Part shown: piece after piece, positions 50,020-60,900 of the stretch | How positions within the stretch are numbered: the stretch's first letter is position 1 | Layout: each line of letters starts with the position of its first letter | DNA from: Curvibacter gracilis ATCC BAA-807 | Lineage (GTDB): Bacteria; Pseudomonadota; Gammaproteobacteria; Burkholderiales; Burkholderiaceae_C | NCBI RefSeq assembly: GCF_000518645.1 | Contig: NZ_JADZ01000005.1 | Coordinates: 381,145 to 445,144 of the forward strand | Direction: 5' to 3' | Length of the DNA stretch: 64,000 nucleotides | The notes under the pieces: generated by a model | Database searches by the model: none | What the model saw: the letters and a program-made list of their open reading frames with translations, nothing else | Told to the model about the DNA's origin: nothing | Position numbers and translations under genes: made by a program

Positions 50020-51687
50020 TTACTTGCCCGCCGCCGGCTGCAGCCAGGCATCGGCATACGAGGCAAACAAGCCGTCGCCCTGCGCCACGGTCTTGTGGAA
50101 GCGCGCGGTGGAGACGGTGACCCAGGTCTGCTCGATCAGGTCCAGCACGGGCAGGTCCTCTTGCACGATCTGTTGCCACTGGGTGATCAAGGCCTTGCGG
50201 CGGGCCGGGTTGGCCTCGTCGGCGGCGGCTTCCATGATCTTGTCCAGGGCCGGGTTGGAATAGCCCGAGCCATTGGTCCAGGGCGCGCCCTTGATGATGT
50301 TGCGGGTCCAGAACAGGCGCTGCACGCCCAGGGTGGGATCGGGCAGGCGGTGCAGGCTGGAGATCATCAGGTCGTAGTCCTGGTCGGTGAAGATGCGGCG
50401 CAGGTAGCTGACCGTGTCGCCGCCGCGCAGCACCACCTCGACCCCAATGCGGCCCAACGACTGGCGGATGAATTCGGCCTCACGGCTGCCGCCGCCACCG
50501 CCGTCGTAGTCCAGTGTGACCTTGAGGCGTTTGCCGTCAGCCCCCTTGCGGAAGCCCGCCTCATCGAGCAGAGCCTCGGCCTTCTTGAGGTCATAGGGGT
50601 ATTGGCGGGTGTCGGGTGAGTAATAGTTGACCACCGACGAGGGCACAGGGCCGGTGGCGGGCTTGCCATACCCCCAAAACACCACCTTGAGCAGCGCATT
50701 CTTGTCGATCGCATGGGCAAAGGCCTGGCGCACGCGCTTGTCGCTCAAGTAGGGGCGGCGCACATTGAACTGGGTCAGGAAGATGGTCGACAGGTAGCGG
50801 CCGTCATCGAGGTTGATGGTCCATTTGGCCGGGTCGCTGAAGCGCTCGAGGTTGGACAGCGGGATGCTCGAGCCCAGGGCCACATCGATCTCGCCCACCT
50901 CCAGGGCCACGGCGCGGGCTGCGGCGTCGGGGTTGAACTTGAACACGATGCCCTGCAGGTAGGGCTGGCCCTTCTGCCAGTAGTGGGGGTTGCGCTCCAG
51001 CCGCACATGGCTGCCCTTGACCCATTCCTTGAACACAAAGGGACCCGTGCCCACGGGCGCGAGGTTGGCCGGGTTGTTCAACACGTCGGTGCCGGCATAC
51101 AGGTGCTTGGGCAGGATCTGGGCGCCGTAGCTGTTGATGTAGTTGAGCAGGTAGGGCGCGGGCGAGGACAGGTGGATCACCACGGTGTACCGGTCGGGGG
51201 TGTCCACCTTCTCGACGTTGGCAAAGGCAGCACGGCCGAAGGGGTGCAGCTTCTTCCAGACGTTGAGCAGTGTGTATTCGACGTCGGCCGAGGTGAAATC
51301 CTTGCCGTCGTGCCATTTCACGTTCTCGCGCAGCTTGAAGCGCAGGGTCAGGCCGTCTTCCGATTGCTGCCACGAGGTGGCCAGCGCCGGCACGGGCTGC
51401 AGGTTCAGGTCAAAGCTGACCAGGCCTTCGAGCACCTTGCTGGAGACCTGGCCGATGTTCATGGTGGTGATGAAGGCCGAGGTCAGCAGCGTGGGCTCGG
51501 GTGACACGGCCACGTTGAGCACGCCGCCGCTGACGGGAGTCAGATCCGCCGCTTTCGCTGCATTCACGGGTTTGGCGGTCTGGGCCTGGACGGGCCCCTG
51601 GGTGACGCCCATCAAGGCCAGGGAGGCGGCCAGGGGCATGGCCAGGCGGGTCAGTGCGCCGCGGGCAAGAAGGGTTCTGCGCTTCAT
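50020..51687 (-). CDS. ABC transporter substrate-binding protein, family 5 (paralogue)
   Basis: A 555-residue periplasmic protein with a signal peptide (M-K-R-R-T-L-L-A-R-G ... ending V-Q-A-Q near residue 36). It shares [24 protein letters not shown] and G-V-Q-R-L-F-W-T-R-N with the binding protein at 28086, so the two are paralogues. No permease or ATPase is encoded nearby; it may deliver ligand to the transporter at 24-28 kb. It follows an LLM flavin monooxygenase gene in the same direction with a gap of about 105 bases. The frame is open upstream of the chosen ATG, but that leader is not signal-like. Confidence 0.9.
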   Translation of the reverse strand: MKRRTLLARGALTRLAMPLAASLALMGVTQGPVQAQTAKPVNAAKAADLTPVSGGVLNVAVSPEPTLLTSAFITTMNIGQVSSKVLEGLVSFDLNLQPVPALATSWQQSEDGLTLRFKLRENVKWHDGKDFTSADVEYTLLNVWKKLHPFGRAAFANVEKVDTPDRYTVVIHLSSPAPYLLNYINSYGAQILPKHLYAGTDVLNNPANLAPVGTGPFVFKEWVKGSHVRLERNPHYWQKGQPYLQGIVFKFNPDAAARAVALEVGEIDVALGSSIPLSNLERFSDPAKWTINLDDGRYLSTIFLTQFNVRRPYLSDKRVRQAFAHAIDKNALLKVVFWGYGKPATGPVPSSVVNYYSPDTRQYPYDLKKAEALLDEAGFRKGADGKRLKVTLDYDGGGGGSREAEFIRQSLGRIGVEVVLRGGDTVSYLRRIFTDQDYDLMISSLHRLPDPTLGVQRLFWTRNIIKGAPWTNGSGYSNPALDKIMEAAADEANPARRKALITQWQQIVQEDLPVLDLIEQTWVTVSTARFHKTVAQGDGLFASYADAWLQPAAGK

Positions 51688-51794
51688 GTTGTGGGGAGGG
51701 GTGGGTTGAAAAAACGTGACAAAGCCAACAGCGGGGCCCCAAGGCTCCGCTGCGGTCAAAAAATGCAGGGGGCAAGGCCCCGCCGCTCGGGGTC

Positions 51795-53150
51795 TCAGGC
51801 GGCCTGCAGGCGCGGGCGGCGCTCCACCGCCGGCCGGGCCAGGCCCAGGTGCTCGCGCAGGGTGCTGCCTTCGTAGGCGTGACGGAAGATGCCGCGCTGG
51901 CGCAGCAGCGGCACCACACCATCGACAAAGTCCTGCAGGCCGCCGGGCAGCACATCGGGCATCAGGTTGAAACCATCGGCGGCCCCGGCGCGGAACCAAT
52001 GCTCGATGTCGTCGGCGATCTGCTCGGGCGTGCCCACGATCACGCGGTGGCCACCGCCGCCGGCCAGGGCCCGGATCAGCTCGCGCACCGTGTAGTTGTG
52101 GCGGGTGGCCAGGGCACGCACAAAGTTGAAGAAGGTGTGGTTGCCGTTGCCGCCACCGGGCAGGGGCAGGTTCTCGGGCAGGCGCTCGTCGAGCTTCAGG
52201 CGGTCGGCGCTGATGCCCAGGGTGCCGGCCAGGCGGTTCAGGCTGTAGCGCCAGGGGATCAGGTCGACCAGTTCGTCGCGGCGGCGCAGGGCCTCGGCCT
52301 CGGTGCTGCCGATGATGGTGGTCAGGCCTGCCAGCACCTTCACGGCATCGGGGCCGCGGCCCAGCGCCTCGGCCCGGCTCTTGAGCTCACGCCCATAGGC
52401 CAGGGATTCTTCGAAGGATTGCGAGGCCGAGAACACCGCCTCGGCATGGCGGGCCGCCAGCTCACGCCCATCGGCCGAGCCGCCGGCCTGCACCAGCACC
52501 GGGCGGCCTTGCGGGCTGCGCGGCAGGTTCAGGGCGCCTTGCACCGAGTAGAACTCGCCCTGGTGGTGGATGGGGTGCACCTTGTCGGTGTCGACAAAGC
52601 GGCCCGAGTCCTTGTCGCCCACGAAGGCGTCATCGTCCCAGCTGTCCCACAAGGCCTTGACGACCTCGGTGAACTCAGCAGCCCGGCGGTAGCGCTGGGC
52701 ATGCTCGGGCACGGCATCGCGCCCGAAGTTGCGCGCCGAGGGCAGATCGGCCGTGGTGACGATGTTCCAGCCGGCGCGCCCGCCGCTCACGTGGTCGAGC
52801 GTGGCAAAGCGGCGTGCGATGTTGTAGGGCTCGTTGTAGCTGGTGGAGGCCGTGCCGATCACGCCGATGCGGCGCGTGGCCGCGGCCACACTGGCCAGCA
52901 GCACGGTGGGCTCGAGTGCGGTGATGGGGCGGAAGTCAATCTGGTCGACGATGGCCGCGTTGTCGGCCAGGAAGATGGCGTCAAACGTGCCCAGCTCGGC
53001 CAGCTGGGCCGCCCGGATGTAATGCTGCACATCGATGAAGGCCTTGGGATCGGCCTCGGCCACGCGCCAGGCCGAGGGCAGAAAGCCCGAGTGCAAGGCA
53101 TTGAGGTTGATGTGCAGTTGACGGGGCGGGCGGGCAGCAGGTGCGGTCAT
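51795..53150 (-). CDS. LLM-class flavin-dependent monooxygenase (NtaA/SnaA/DszA family)
   Basis: A 451-residue luciferase-like TIM barrel of the longer NtaA/SnaA/DszA/DmoA group, with the family's T-S-Y-N-E-P-Y-N-I-A-R-R-F-A-T-L-D-H, G-R-A-G-W-N-I-V-T-T, W-D-S-W and H-x-G-x-F-Y-S-V-x-G-x-L-N-L-P-R-S-P-Q-G-R-P-V-L-V-Q-A-G-x-S. These enzymes use FMNH2 from a separate reductase to oxidise sulfones, dimethyl sulfide, chelators or antibiotics. Its neighbours suggest a sulfur substrate. I chose ATG 53150 (M-T-A-P-A-A-R). It heads a leftward unit with the binding protein. Confidence 0.88.
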   Translation of the reverse strand: MTAPAARPPRQLHINLNALHSGFLPSAWRVAEADPKAFIDVQHYIRAAQLAELGTFDAIFLADNAAIVDQIDFRPITALEPTVLLASVAAATRRIGVIGTASTSYNEPYNIARRFATLDHVSGGRAGWNIVTTADLPSARNFGRDAVPEHAQRYRRAAEFTEVVKALWDSWDDDAFVGDKDSGRFVDTDKVHPIHHQGEFYSVQGALNLPRSPQGRPVLVQAGGSADGRELAARHAEAVFSASQSFEESLAYGRELKSRAEALGRGPDAVKVLAGLTTIIGSTEAEALRRRDELVDLIPWRYSLNRLAGTLGISADRLKLDERLPENLPLPGGGNGNHTFFNFVRALATRHNYTVRELIRALAGGGGHRVIVGTPEQIADDIEHWFRAGAADGFNLMPDVLPGGLQDFVDGVVPLLRQRGIFRHAYEGSTLREHLGLARPAVERRPRLQAA

Positions 53151-53275
53151 GGTGGGTGCTATGCAGGTGGCGGCCAGCGGCCGAGGCCCTGATTGCACCG
53201 GAGGCCCGCCCTCAGGCCAACAAAGCTTTCCGAATTTGCATCCTCAGAAAACGCACCCGCCCTGCCCCGCCGCCG

Positions 53276-56200
53276 TCAATGGTCCCCATCCGACAGGCTG
53301 ATCGCGATGCGCCGGAAGTCGGCCTCGACCTCCAGGAAGACATCGAACACCTCGGGGTCGAAGTGCGTGCCGCGGCCCTGGCGCAGGATGATCATGGCCT
53401 CTTCGTGGCTCATGGCGCCCTTGTAGACGCGCCGGCTGATCAGCGCGTCGTACACATCGGCAATCGCCATCAGGCGTGCCGACAGCGGAATCGCCTCGCC
53501 CACCAGGCCTTCGGGGTAGCCTGAGCCGTCCCATTTCTCCTGGTGGTAAAGCGCAATCTCCTTGGCTGGCTGCAGAAAGGGCAGGTGCATGTCCATGGAT
53601 TTTTCGGCGCGTTCGATGGCCTGGTAACCCAGCGTGGTGTGGGTCTTCATGATCTCGAACTCTTCGGGCGTGAGCTTGCCGGGCTTGAGCAGGATGCGGT
53701 CGGGGATGCCGACCTTGCCGATGTCGTGCAGCGGCGCCGACTTGTACAGCAGGTGGATGTAGGCATCGGTCAGCACCGGGGCGTACTTGGGCAGGGCCTG
53801 CAGCTTCTGCGCCAGGCAACGCACATAGCGCTGGGTGCGCAGGATGTGGTTGCCGGTCTCGTTGTCGCGGGTCTCGGCCATGGAGGACATGGCCAGGATG
53901 GTGACGTCCTGCATGGCCGAGAGTTCGCGTGTGCGCTTGCCCACCTCTTCTTCGAGAAAGCCGTTCTTGTCACGCAGGAAGTCGGCCATGCGCTTGAGCT
54001 GCAGCTGCGCCTGCACGCGGGCCAGCACCACCGGCGGGCTGATGGGCTTGGCGATGTAGTCCACGCCGCCCACCTTGAAGCCCGCCGACTCCGACTCGAT
54101 GTCGGTCTTGGCCGTGAGGAACAGCACCGGGATGTGGGCGCTGCGCGGGTCTTGCTTGAGGCGGCGGCAGACTTCGTAGCCATCCATCTCGGGCATCATC
54201 ACATCGAGCAGGATGATGTCGGGCGCCGGGCTGGCCTGGGCGATCTGCAAGGCGCGCTCGCCCTTGCTGGCCACGCGCACCTTGTAGTGGTCCTTGAGCA
54301 CGGCGCTCATCAGCGACAGGTTCTCGGGTGTGTCGTCCACCACCAGCACCACCGGACGCTCGGTGCTGGCTTCGGGGCCTGCGGCCGAAGTCGGCGGGGT
54401 CGGCTGGGCCGCCGGGGCGGGGTTGGGCGCCACGGCGGCGACTGGCACGGCCTGGGGCTGCGGCGACAACTGGGCCTCGATGCCGGCGATCAGCTCGGCC
54501 AGTTGACGGGCCAGCACCTGCGCCAGGGCCGCCGCGTCAGGGCGGCGCGCGGGCTCGCGCACGGCCTCTTCAAGGCGGCCGGCCTGGCCCTGCAGGCCGT
54601 GGGCCCCGATGTTGCCGGCCACCCCCTTGAGGGTGTGGGCCACCATTTCGGCGGCACTCCAGTCCTGGGCCTGCACCAGCGCCAGGATCTCGTCGCCCAT
54701 GCTGCGTTGCCCGGCCACGAAGCGGCGCAACAGCGACAGGTACAAGGGGATGTTGCCGATGGCGCGACGCAGGCCCTGCGCCACATCCAGGCCCGGGATC
54801 TGCAGCACGGCGCTGCCCACCAGGCCGCTGCGGCTCTCGCTGGCCTCGGGCGGGCGTGCCCCTTCGGCCTCGCCCCGGCTCGGAATCCAGCGCAGCAGGG
54901 CACGCCACAGATCATCGGGTTCGATCGGCTTGGTGATGAAGTCGACCATGCCGGCGGTGAGGCACAACTCGCGGTCGGTCTGGCGGGCGTTGGCCGTCAT
55001 GGCCACGATGGGCACATGCTGGTACTCGTCGAGCTTGCGGATCTCCTGGGTGGCGGTCACACCATCCATGACCGGCATCTGCATGTCCATCAGCACGATG
55101 TCGTACTCGCTGCGCCGGATCTGGTCCAGGGCCTCCTGGCCGTTCTCGGCGATGTCCACCACCAGGCCTGACAGGCGCAGCATGCCGGCGGCCACCTCCT
55201 GGTTGATGTCGTTGTCCTCGACCAGCAGCACGCGCGCACCGCGCAGGCGCTCCAGGGCCTGCGGCTGCGGGCTCTGGCCCATCTCGCGCGAGGCGGCCAC
55301 GGCCGAGGCCACCTTGCGCAGCGTGCGGCTGCCCAGCACCTGCATGACCGTGTCGAACAGCACCGAGGGGTTCACGGGCTTGAGCATCACGGCATTCACA
55401 CCGGCGCCAAAGGCCTCCATGCGGATGTCGTCGTTGTTGTCGGCCGCCACCAGCACGCAGCGCGGGGCCTTGCGCAAGACCTGGCGCCGCAGTTGGTCGG
55501 CCACGGCCAGGCCGTTGAGGCCGGGCATCTTCCAGTCGAGGAAGACCAGTTCAAACGGGGTCTTGTCATCGTCGTGCTGCTGGATGAGCAGCAGCGCCTC
55601 TTCGCCCGAGGCGGCCTCGTGCACCACAAAGGTCTGCTGGCGCAGCATCTGGCTGAGGATCTCGCGGGCGCGGGCGTTGTCGTCCACCACCAGCATCTTC
55701 TTGCCGCGCAGATCGGGTTCGGGCTGGGGCAGGTTGCGTTGCTCGCTGCTCTTGCCCAGGCGGGCGGTGAACCAGAAGGTCGAGCCCTGACCCAGTTCAC
55801 TCTCCACCCCCACCTCGCCGCCCATCAGCGCCGCCAGCCTCTTGCTGATCGCCAGCCCCAGCCCCGTGCCTCCGTACTTGCGCGTCGTCGACGAATCCGC
55901 CTGCTGGAAGCTCTCGAACAAGCGGTCCTTCTGCTCTTCGCTCAAGCCGATGCCCGTGTCCCGCACCGCCAGGTACAGCAGCACCTCCCCTTCGCTCTCC
56001 TCGCGCTTTCTCACCTGGATCGTCACCTCGCCACGCTCCGTGAACTTCACCGCGTTGTTGGCGTAGTTGATCAACACCTGCCCCAGCCGCAGCGGGTCGC
56101 CCACCAGCAGCGTGGGCACGTCGGGGGCCACATCGAACAGCAGCTCCAGCTCCTTGGCCTGGGCCTTCTCGACAACCAGGCTGCCCACCTTCTCCAGCAC

Positions 56201-57913
56201 CTTCTCCAGGTCCATCTCGATGTGCTCCACATCGAGCTTGCCCGCTTCCACCTTCGAAAAATCCAGAATGTCGTTGATGATCCCCAGCAGGTGCTGCCCC
56301 GAGTGCTGGATCTTGCTCACATAGTCCGTCTGCTTGCGGTCCAGCGGCGTCTGCAGCAGCAGGTGCGACATCCCCAGCACCGCGTTCATCGGCGTTCGGA
56401 TCTCGTGACTCATGTTCGCCAGGAACTCGCTCTTCGAGCGGTTGGCGGTCTCGGCCTCGGTGCGGGCCTGGATCAGGGCCTGCTCGTCACGCTTGCTCTC
56501 GGTGATATCGGTCTCGATGGCCATGAAGCCCTGCAACACGCCGGCGCTGTCACGCAGGTCGTTGCAGCTGATGTCGATCCAATAAGGAGCCCCCGACTTG
56601 GCGTAGTTGAGCAGGTCCACCCGAAAGCCCTGCCCGGCCCGCAGCGAGCGGCGCATGTGGGCCACCGTGCCCAGGTCGGTGTCAGGCCCTTGCAGAAAGT
56701 GGCCCGGACGCAGGCCGCGCACTTCTTCGAGGCGGTAGCCGGTGATGCGGGTGAAACCATCGTTGACCCAGTCGATCTCGCCGCGGACGTTGGTGATGAT
56801 CACGCCGTTGGTGGTCTCGCTCGCCACCCGGGACAGCCGCGTCAGTTCGCGCTGGATGCGCGTGTTCTCGGTCTGGATGCGCGCCGCTTCGATGAGCTGG
56901 CCGATGGTGACCAGCAAGGGGCGCAGAAAGTCGGTCAGGCCTGGATCGTAGGTGTTGCGCAGCTTGCCCACGCCCAACAGGGCCACCAGGTCGCCGCCAT
57001 GGTGGATGGGCACGGCCAGAAAGGCACTGAGCCGCGCATCGCCCCAGACCAGTTCGTCCCCCGTGGCAGGCCCCTGCTCTCTGAGCAGCGGCTGGCCGTC
57101 CGACAGCACGCTGGCAAACACGCGTTGCAGGCTTTTCAGGTCAGCACTGAAGGGGTCCGCCTCCAGGCCGATGTCCACCATCTGGGTGGAGGGCGCGTGG
57201 CTTTGCAGGCCGTGGATGGCCTGGATCTGCAGGCTGGGGAAATCATCGCCCAGCTTGTAGACCTCGCCCAGGAAGCCGACATCGCTCTCGGTCAGCTCCA
57301 GCAACTGGCTCAGCAGGTTCTCGAACACGCTGGAGCGATCGGCATCGCGGATGAACAAGGCCTGGGTATCGACCAGCACCTCGCCCAGGTAGCGGGCGCG
57401 CTGCAGGGCCTCGGTGCGCTCACGCAGGGCCTGCTGATTGATTTCCTGCTCCACCAGGTCCGCCAGGTCGCGCAGGGTGCGGCGCTGCCCCGGGTCGAGC
57501 TGCCGCGGCTCGTCGTGGATCACGCACAGCGAGCCCAGGCGCAGCCCTTCGGGGGAACGCAACGGGGCCCCCGCATAAAAGCGGATGTGGGGCGGCCCCA
57601 GCACCAGGGGGTTGTCGGCAAAGCGCGGGTCCAGCAAGGCATCGGGGACTTCAAAGATCTCGGGCTGGAGAATGGTGTGGCCGCAGAAGGACACATCGCG
57701 TGGGGTGGCCTCGGCATCCAGGCCATCACAGGATTTGAACCACTGGCGTTCGCTGTCGACCAGCGACACCACCGCAATCTTGACGCCCAACAGCAGGCGA
57801 GCCATCCGGGTGAGGCGGTCAAAGCGTTCTTCGCGCGGCGTGTCGAGCAGGCCCGTGCCGCGCAAGGCGGCCAAGCGCAGGGTCTCGTCAGGAGGTAATG
57901 CAGGAGCTTGCAT
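53276..57913 (-). CDS. Giant hybrid kinase fused to HD-GYP phosphodiesterase
   Basis: A 1545-residue soluble protein with a complete phosphorelay. GAF domains occupy about 20-150 and 185-340, and a PAS domain about 360-475. HisKA has H503 in M-S-H-E-I-R-T-P, followed by HATPase. Receivers carry D793 (F-L-D-W-K-M-P) and D943 (M-D-M-Q-M-P). HPt has H1093 (H-T-L-K-G), a third receiver D1237 (L-L-D-V-M-M-P), and the C-terminal HD-GYP domain has H1396-D1397 and G1465-Y-P. It should link cytoplasmic sensing to c-di-GMP breakdown in one chain. It is 83 bases downstream of another hybrid kinase and shares a 0.7-kb segment with it. Confidence 0.94.
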   Translation of the reverse strand: MQAPALPPDETLRLAALRGTGLLDTPREERFDRLTRMARLLLGVKIAVVSLVDSERQWFKSCDGLDAEATPRDVSFCGHTILQPEIFEVPDALLDPRFADNPLVLGPPHIRFYAGAPLRSPEGLRLGSLCVIHDEPRQLDPGQRRTLRDLADLVEQEINQQALRERTEALQRARYLGEVLVDTQALFIRDADRSSVFENLLSQLLELTESDVGFLGEVYKLGDDFPSLQIQAIHGLQSHAPSTQMVDIGLEADPFSADLKSLQRVFASVLSDGQPLLREQGPATGDELVWGDARLSAFLAVPIHHGGDLVALLGVGKLRNTYDPGLTDFLRPLLVTIGQLIEAARIQTENTRIQRELTRLSRVASETTNGVIITNVRGEIDWVNDGFTRITGYRLEEVRGLRPGHFLQGPDTDLGTVAHMRRSLRAGQGFRVDLLNYAKSGAPYWIDISCNDLRDSAGVLQGFMAIETDITESKRDEQALIQARTEAETANRSKSEFLANMSHEIRTPMNAVLGMSHLLLQTPLDRKQTDYVSKIQHSGQHLLGIINDILDFSKVEAGKLDVEHIEMDLEKVLEKVGSLVVEKAQAKELELLFDVAPDVPTLLVGDPLRLGQVLINYANNAVKFTERGEVTIQVRKREESEGEVLLYLAVRDTGIGLSEEQKDRLFESFQQADSSTTRKYGGTGLGLAISKRLAALMGGEVGVESELGQGSTFWFTARLGKSSEQRNLPQPEPDLRGKKMLVVDDNARAREILSQMLRQQTFVVHEAASGEEALLLIQQHDDDKTPFELVFLDWKMPGLNGLAVADQLRRQVLRKAPRCVLVAADNNDDIRMEAFGAGVNAVMLKPVNPSVLFDTVMQVLGSRTLRKVASAVAASREMGQSPQPQALERLRGARVLLVEDNDINQEVAAGMLRLSGLVVDIAENGQEALDQIRRSEYDIVLMDMQMPVMDGVTATQEIRKLDEYQHVPIVAMTANARQTDRELCLTAGMVDFITKPIEPDDLWRALLRWIPSRGEAEGARPPEASESRSGLVGSAVLQIPGLDVAQGLRRAIGNIPLYLSLLRRFVAGQRSMGDEILALVQAQDWSAAEMVAHTLKGVAGNIGAHGLQGQAGRLEEAVREPARRPDAAALAQVLARQLAELIAGIEAQLSPQPQAVPVAAVAPNPAPAAQPTPPTSAAGPEASTERPVVLVVDDTPENLSLMSAVLKDHYKVRVASKGERALQIAQASPAPDIILLDVMMPEMDGYEVCRRLKQDPRSAHIPVLFLTAKTDIESESAGFKVGGVDYIAKPISPPVVLARVQAQLQLKRMADFLRDKNGFLEEEVGKRTRELSAMQDVTILAMSSMAETRDNETGNHILRTQRYVRCLAQKLQALPKYAPVLTDAYIHLLYKSAPLHDIGKVGIPDRILLKPGKLTPEEFEIMKTHTTLGYQAIERAEKSMDMHLPFLQPAKEIALYHQEKWDGSGYPEGLVGEAIPLSARLMAIADVYDALISRRVYKGAMSHEEAMIILRQGRGTHFDPEVFDVFLEVEADFRRIAISLSDGDH
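55757..56455 (-). repeat. Kinase-core cassette, copy 1 (partner at 59611-60309)
   Basis: About 700 bases encoding the HisKA and HATPase domains match the second copy without gaps at a constant offset of 3854 bases, with only scattered substitutions (for example GTCGGGGGCC versus GTCGGGTGCC). Identity ends abruptly at both sides. Codon choice inside (AGG, GGG, AGT) differs from the surrounding gene. Confidence 0.9.
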
Positions 57914-57996
57914 GGGTACAACCAGTCATGTCGGGCGCGCGCGCCTGGCCACCAGGCTGCGCCGCAAATTCGTCAAAGTCGGGCCGGCGGGCTGGG

Positions 57997-60900
57997 TCAT
58001 GGTGCCGCCGCGCCGCGCAGGGCCTGCAAGGCCGCCGGAAAGTCAAAGCCACGGATGCCGGCCTCCAGGGCCCGGTAGGCCGACCCGAGCTCACGCTTGA
58101 ACAGGTCGCCATGCTGGGCCAGCAGTTCGGCGGCATCGGGGTCGTCGTCGGCCAGCAAGGCCTCCAGGCGTTGCCACAGCTGGCGCGCCTGCTGGCGGGC
58201 GGCCTCGTCCACGGCGGGTGTTGGCGCCGGCGCCGGGGCGGCCGGGACAGCAGGCGACAGCTGCGACTCGATGCCTTGCACCACCACGGTCAGCTGCGAC
58301 TTGAGCCGCCCGGTCAGTTCAAGGGCCGCATCGGGATCGGCCCGTTCGCTCACCAGGGCATCGAGTTCGGTGGCCAGTTGCTGCAGGCCCGTGGCACCAA
58401 TGTTGCCGGCCACGCCCTTGAGGGTGTGGGCCAGGATCTCGGCGCGCTCCCAGTCGCGCTGGTCCAGGGCCTGCAGGATCTGGTCGGGCACGTCGCGCTG
58501 GCCGCTGACGAACTTGCGCAGCAGCGACAGGTACAGCGGAATGCTGCCGATCACGCGGCGCAGGCCCTGGCCCACATCCAGCCCCGGGATCTGCAGCACG
58601 GCACGCTCCAGCAGCGAGGGCCCGGCAGAAGCCTCTGCCTGACCCGCAGCCCCAGCAGGTGCAGGGGCGGGGGCGGCCACGCCCTCGTCCGAACCGGGGC
58701 CCGGTTCGGCACCAGCACCGGAACTGTCATGGGCACCGGATTTGTCCGGAATCCAACGCAGCAGCACACGCCCCAACTCCTCGGGCTCGATCGGTTTGGT
58801 GACGAAATCGACCATGCCGGCCTGCAGGCAGCGTTCGCGGTCGCTGTCGCGTGCGTTGGCCGTCATGGCCACGATGGGGAGGTGTTGCCACTCTTCACGC
58901 TGGCGGATGGCCAAGGTGGCCGTGATGCCATCCATGACCGGCATCTGCATGTCCATGAGCACCAGGTCGTAAGCGTTCTGAGCCACCTTGTCGAGGGCGA
59001 TCTGGCCATTGCCCGCAATGTCGACCATCAGGCCGGCCAGCCGCAGAATGCCCGCGGCCACCTCCTGGTTGAGGTCGTTGTCCTCCACCAGCAAGACACG
59101 GGCCCCGCGCACCGGCAACAGGTCCTGGCTGGTGCCAGCCCAATGGGCCTGGGCCCGTCGCTGGCGACGGCGCGCCGCGCCCGGCGACCCCAGCAGGCTG
59201 ATCAAGGTGTCGAACAACAGGGACGGATTGACCGGCTTGACGATGAGCGCATCGATGCCCGCCTCGCGTGCGGCGGGCCGCAGGTCTTCGCGGCCATGGC
59301 TGGCGACCAGCACCAGGCGGGGTGCCACGGTGCTGCCCAGCGCCCGGATCTGGCGTGCCAGGTCGATGCCCGCCACGTCCGGCATCTTCCAGTCCAGAAA
59401 GGCCAGGTCGATGGCGGCCTCCGGGCCGGTCTGGCGCAGCAGCGCCAGCGCCTCGGCGGCCGTGGCCGCCTGCAGCACCTGAAAACTCAGGGTGGTGAGC
59501 TGCTGGCTCAGCAGTTCGCGTGCGCGGGGGTTGTCGTCCACCACCAGCACGCGTTTGCCGCGCACGTCGGGCAGTGGTTCATGCAGCGCTGGCACCAGGG
59601 TCGATTTGCGCAGGCGGGCGGTGAACCAGAAGGTCGAGCCCTGACCCAGTTCACTCTCCACCCCCACCTCGCCGCCCATCAGCGCCGCCAGCCTCTTGCT
59701 GATCGCCAGCCCCAGCCCCGTGCCTCCGTACTTGCGCGTCGTCGACGAATCCGCCTGCTGGAAGCTCTCGAACAAGCGGTCCTTCTGCTCTTCGCTCAAG
59801 CCAATGCCCGTGTCCCGCACCGCCAGGTACAGCAGCACCTCCCCTTCGCTCTCCTCGCGCTTTCTCACCTGGATCGTCACCTCGCCACGCTCCGTGAACT
59901 TCACCGCGTTGTTGGCGTAGTTGATCAGCACCTGCCCCAGCCGCAGCGGGTCGCCCACCAGCAGCGTGGGCACGTCGGGTGCCACGTCGAACAGCAGCTC
60001 CAGCTCCTTGGCCTGGGCCTTCTCCCCCACCAGGCTGCCCACCTTCTCCAGCACCTTCTCCAGGTCCATCTCGATGTGCTCCACATCGAGCTTGCCCGCT
60101 TCCACCTTCGAAAAATCCAGAATGTCGTTGATGATCCCCAGCAGGTGCTGCCCCGAGTGCTGGATCTTGCTCACATAGTCCGTCTGCTTGCGGTCCAGCG
60201 GCGTCTGCAGCAGCAGGTGCGACATCCCCAGCACCGCGTTCATCGGCGTGCGGATCTCGTGGCTCATGTTCGCCAGGAACTCGCTCTTCGAGCGGTTGGC
60301 GGCCTCGGCCTGCTCCTTGGCCAGGCGCATTTCCAGCTCGGCCAGGCGCAGGCTGGTGATGTCGAAGTCGACCCCCACCATCTGCGACGGGCGCCCATCG
60401 CTGCCCCGCGTCAGGGTGGCGGCACAACGAAGATACCGTTCGGTCCCATCGGCCCAGACCACCCGGAACTCGGTGCGCAAACCCTTGCCGTTGCGCAAGG
60501 CCTGGTTGAACTCGTCCACCACCCGGTCTCGGTCGTCCGGGTGCAGGCGCCGTGCCAGCTCGAGGTACTCACCACTGAACTGGCTCAGATCGACCTGGAA
60601 CAGCTTGGCCATCTGCTGATCGAGCCAAATCTTCTTGGTATTGACGTCCCAACCCCAGACGCCCACACCGGCCGAGCTGGTGGCCAACTCGAGGCGGCTG
60701 GCGGCCTCGGCCAGCGAGGCCTCAATCTGCTTGCGGCGGGTGATGTCGGTGCGGATCGCCACGTACTGGTAGGGCATGCCGTCGGCGTCCAGCGAAGGCA
60801 CGATGGTGGCCGAAACCCAGTAGTTGGAGCCATCCTTGGCCCGGTTGCACAACTCGCCCTTCCAGACCTGGCCACTGGAGATGGTGTGCCACAGCGACTC

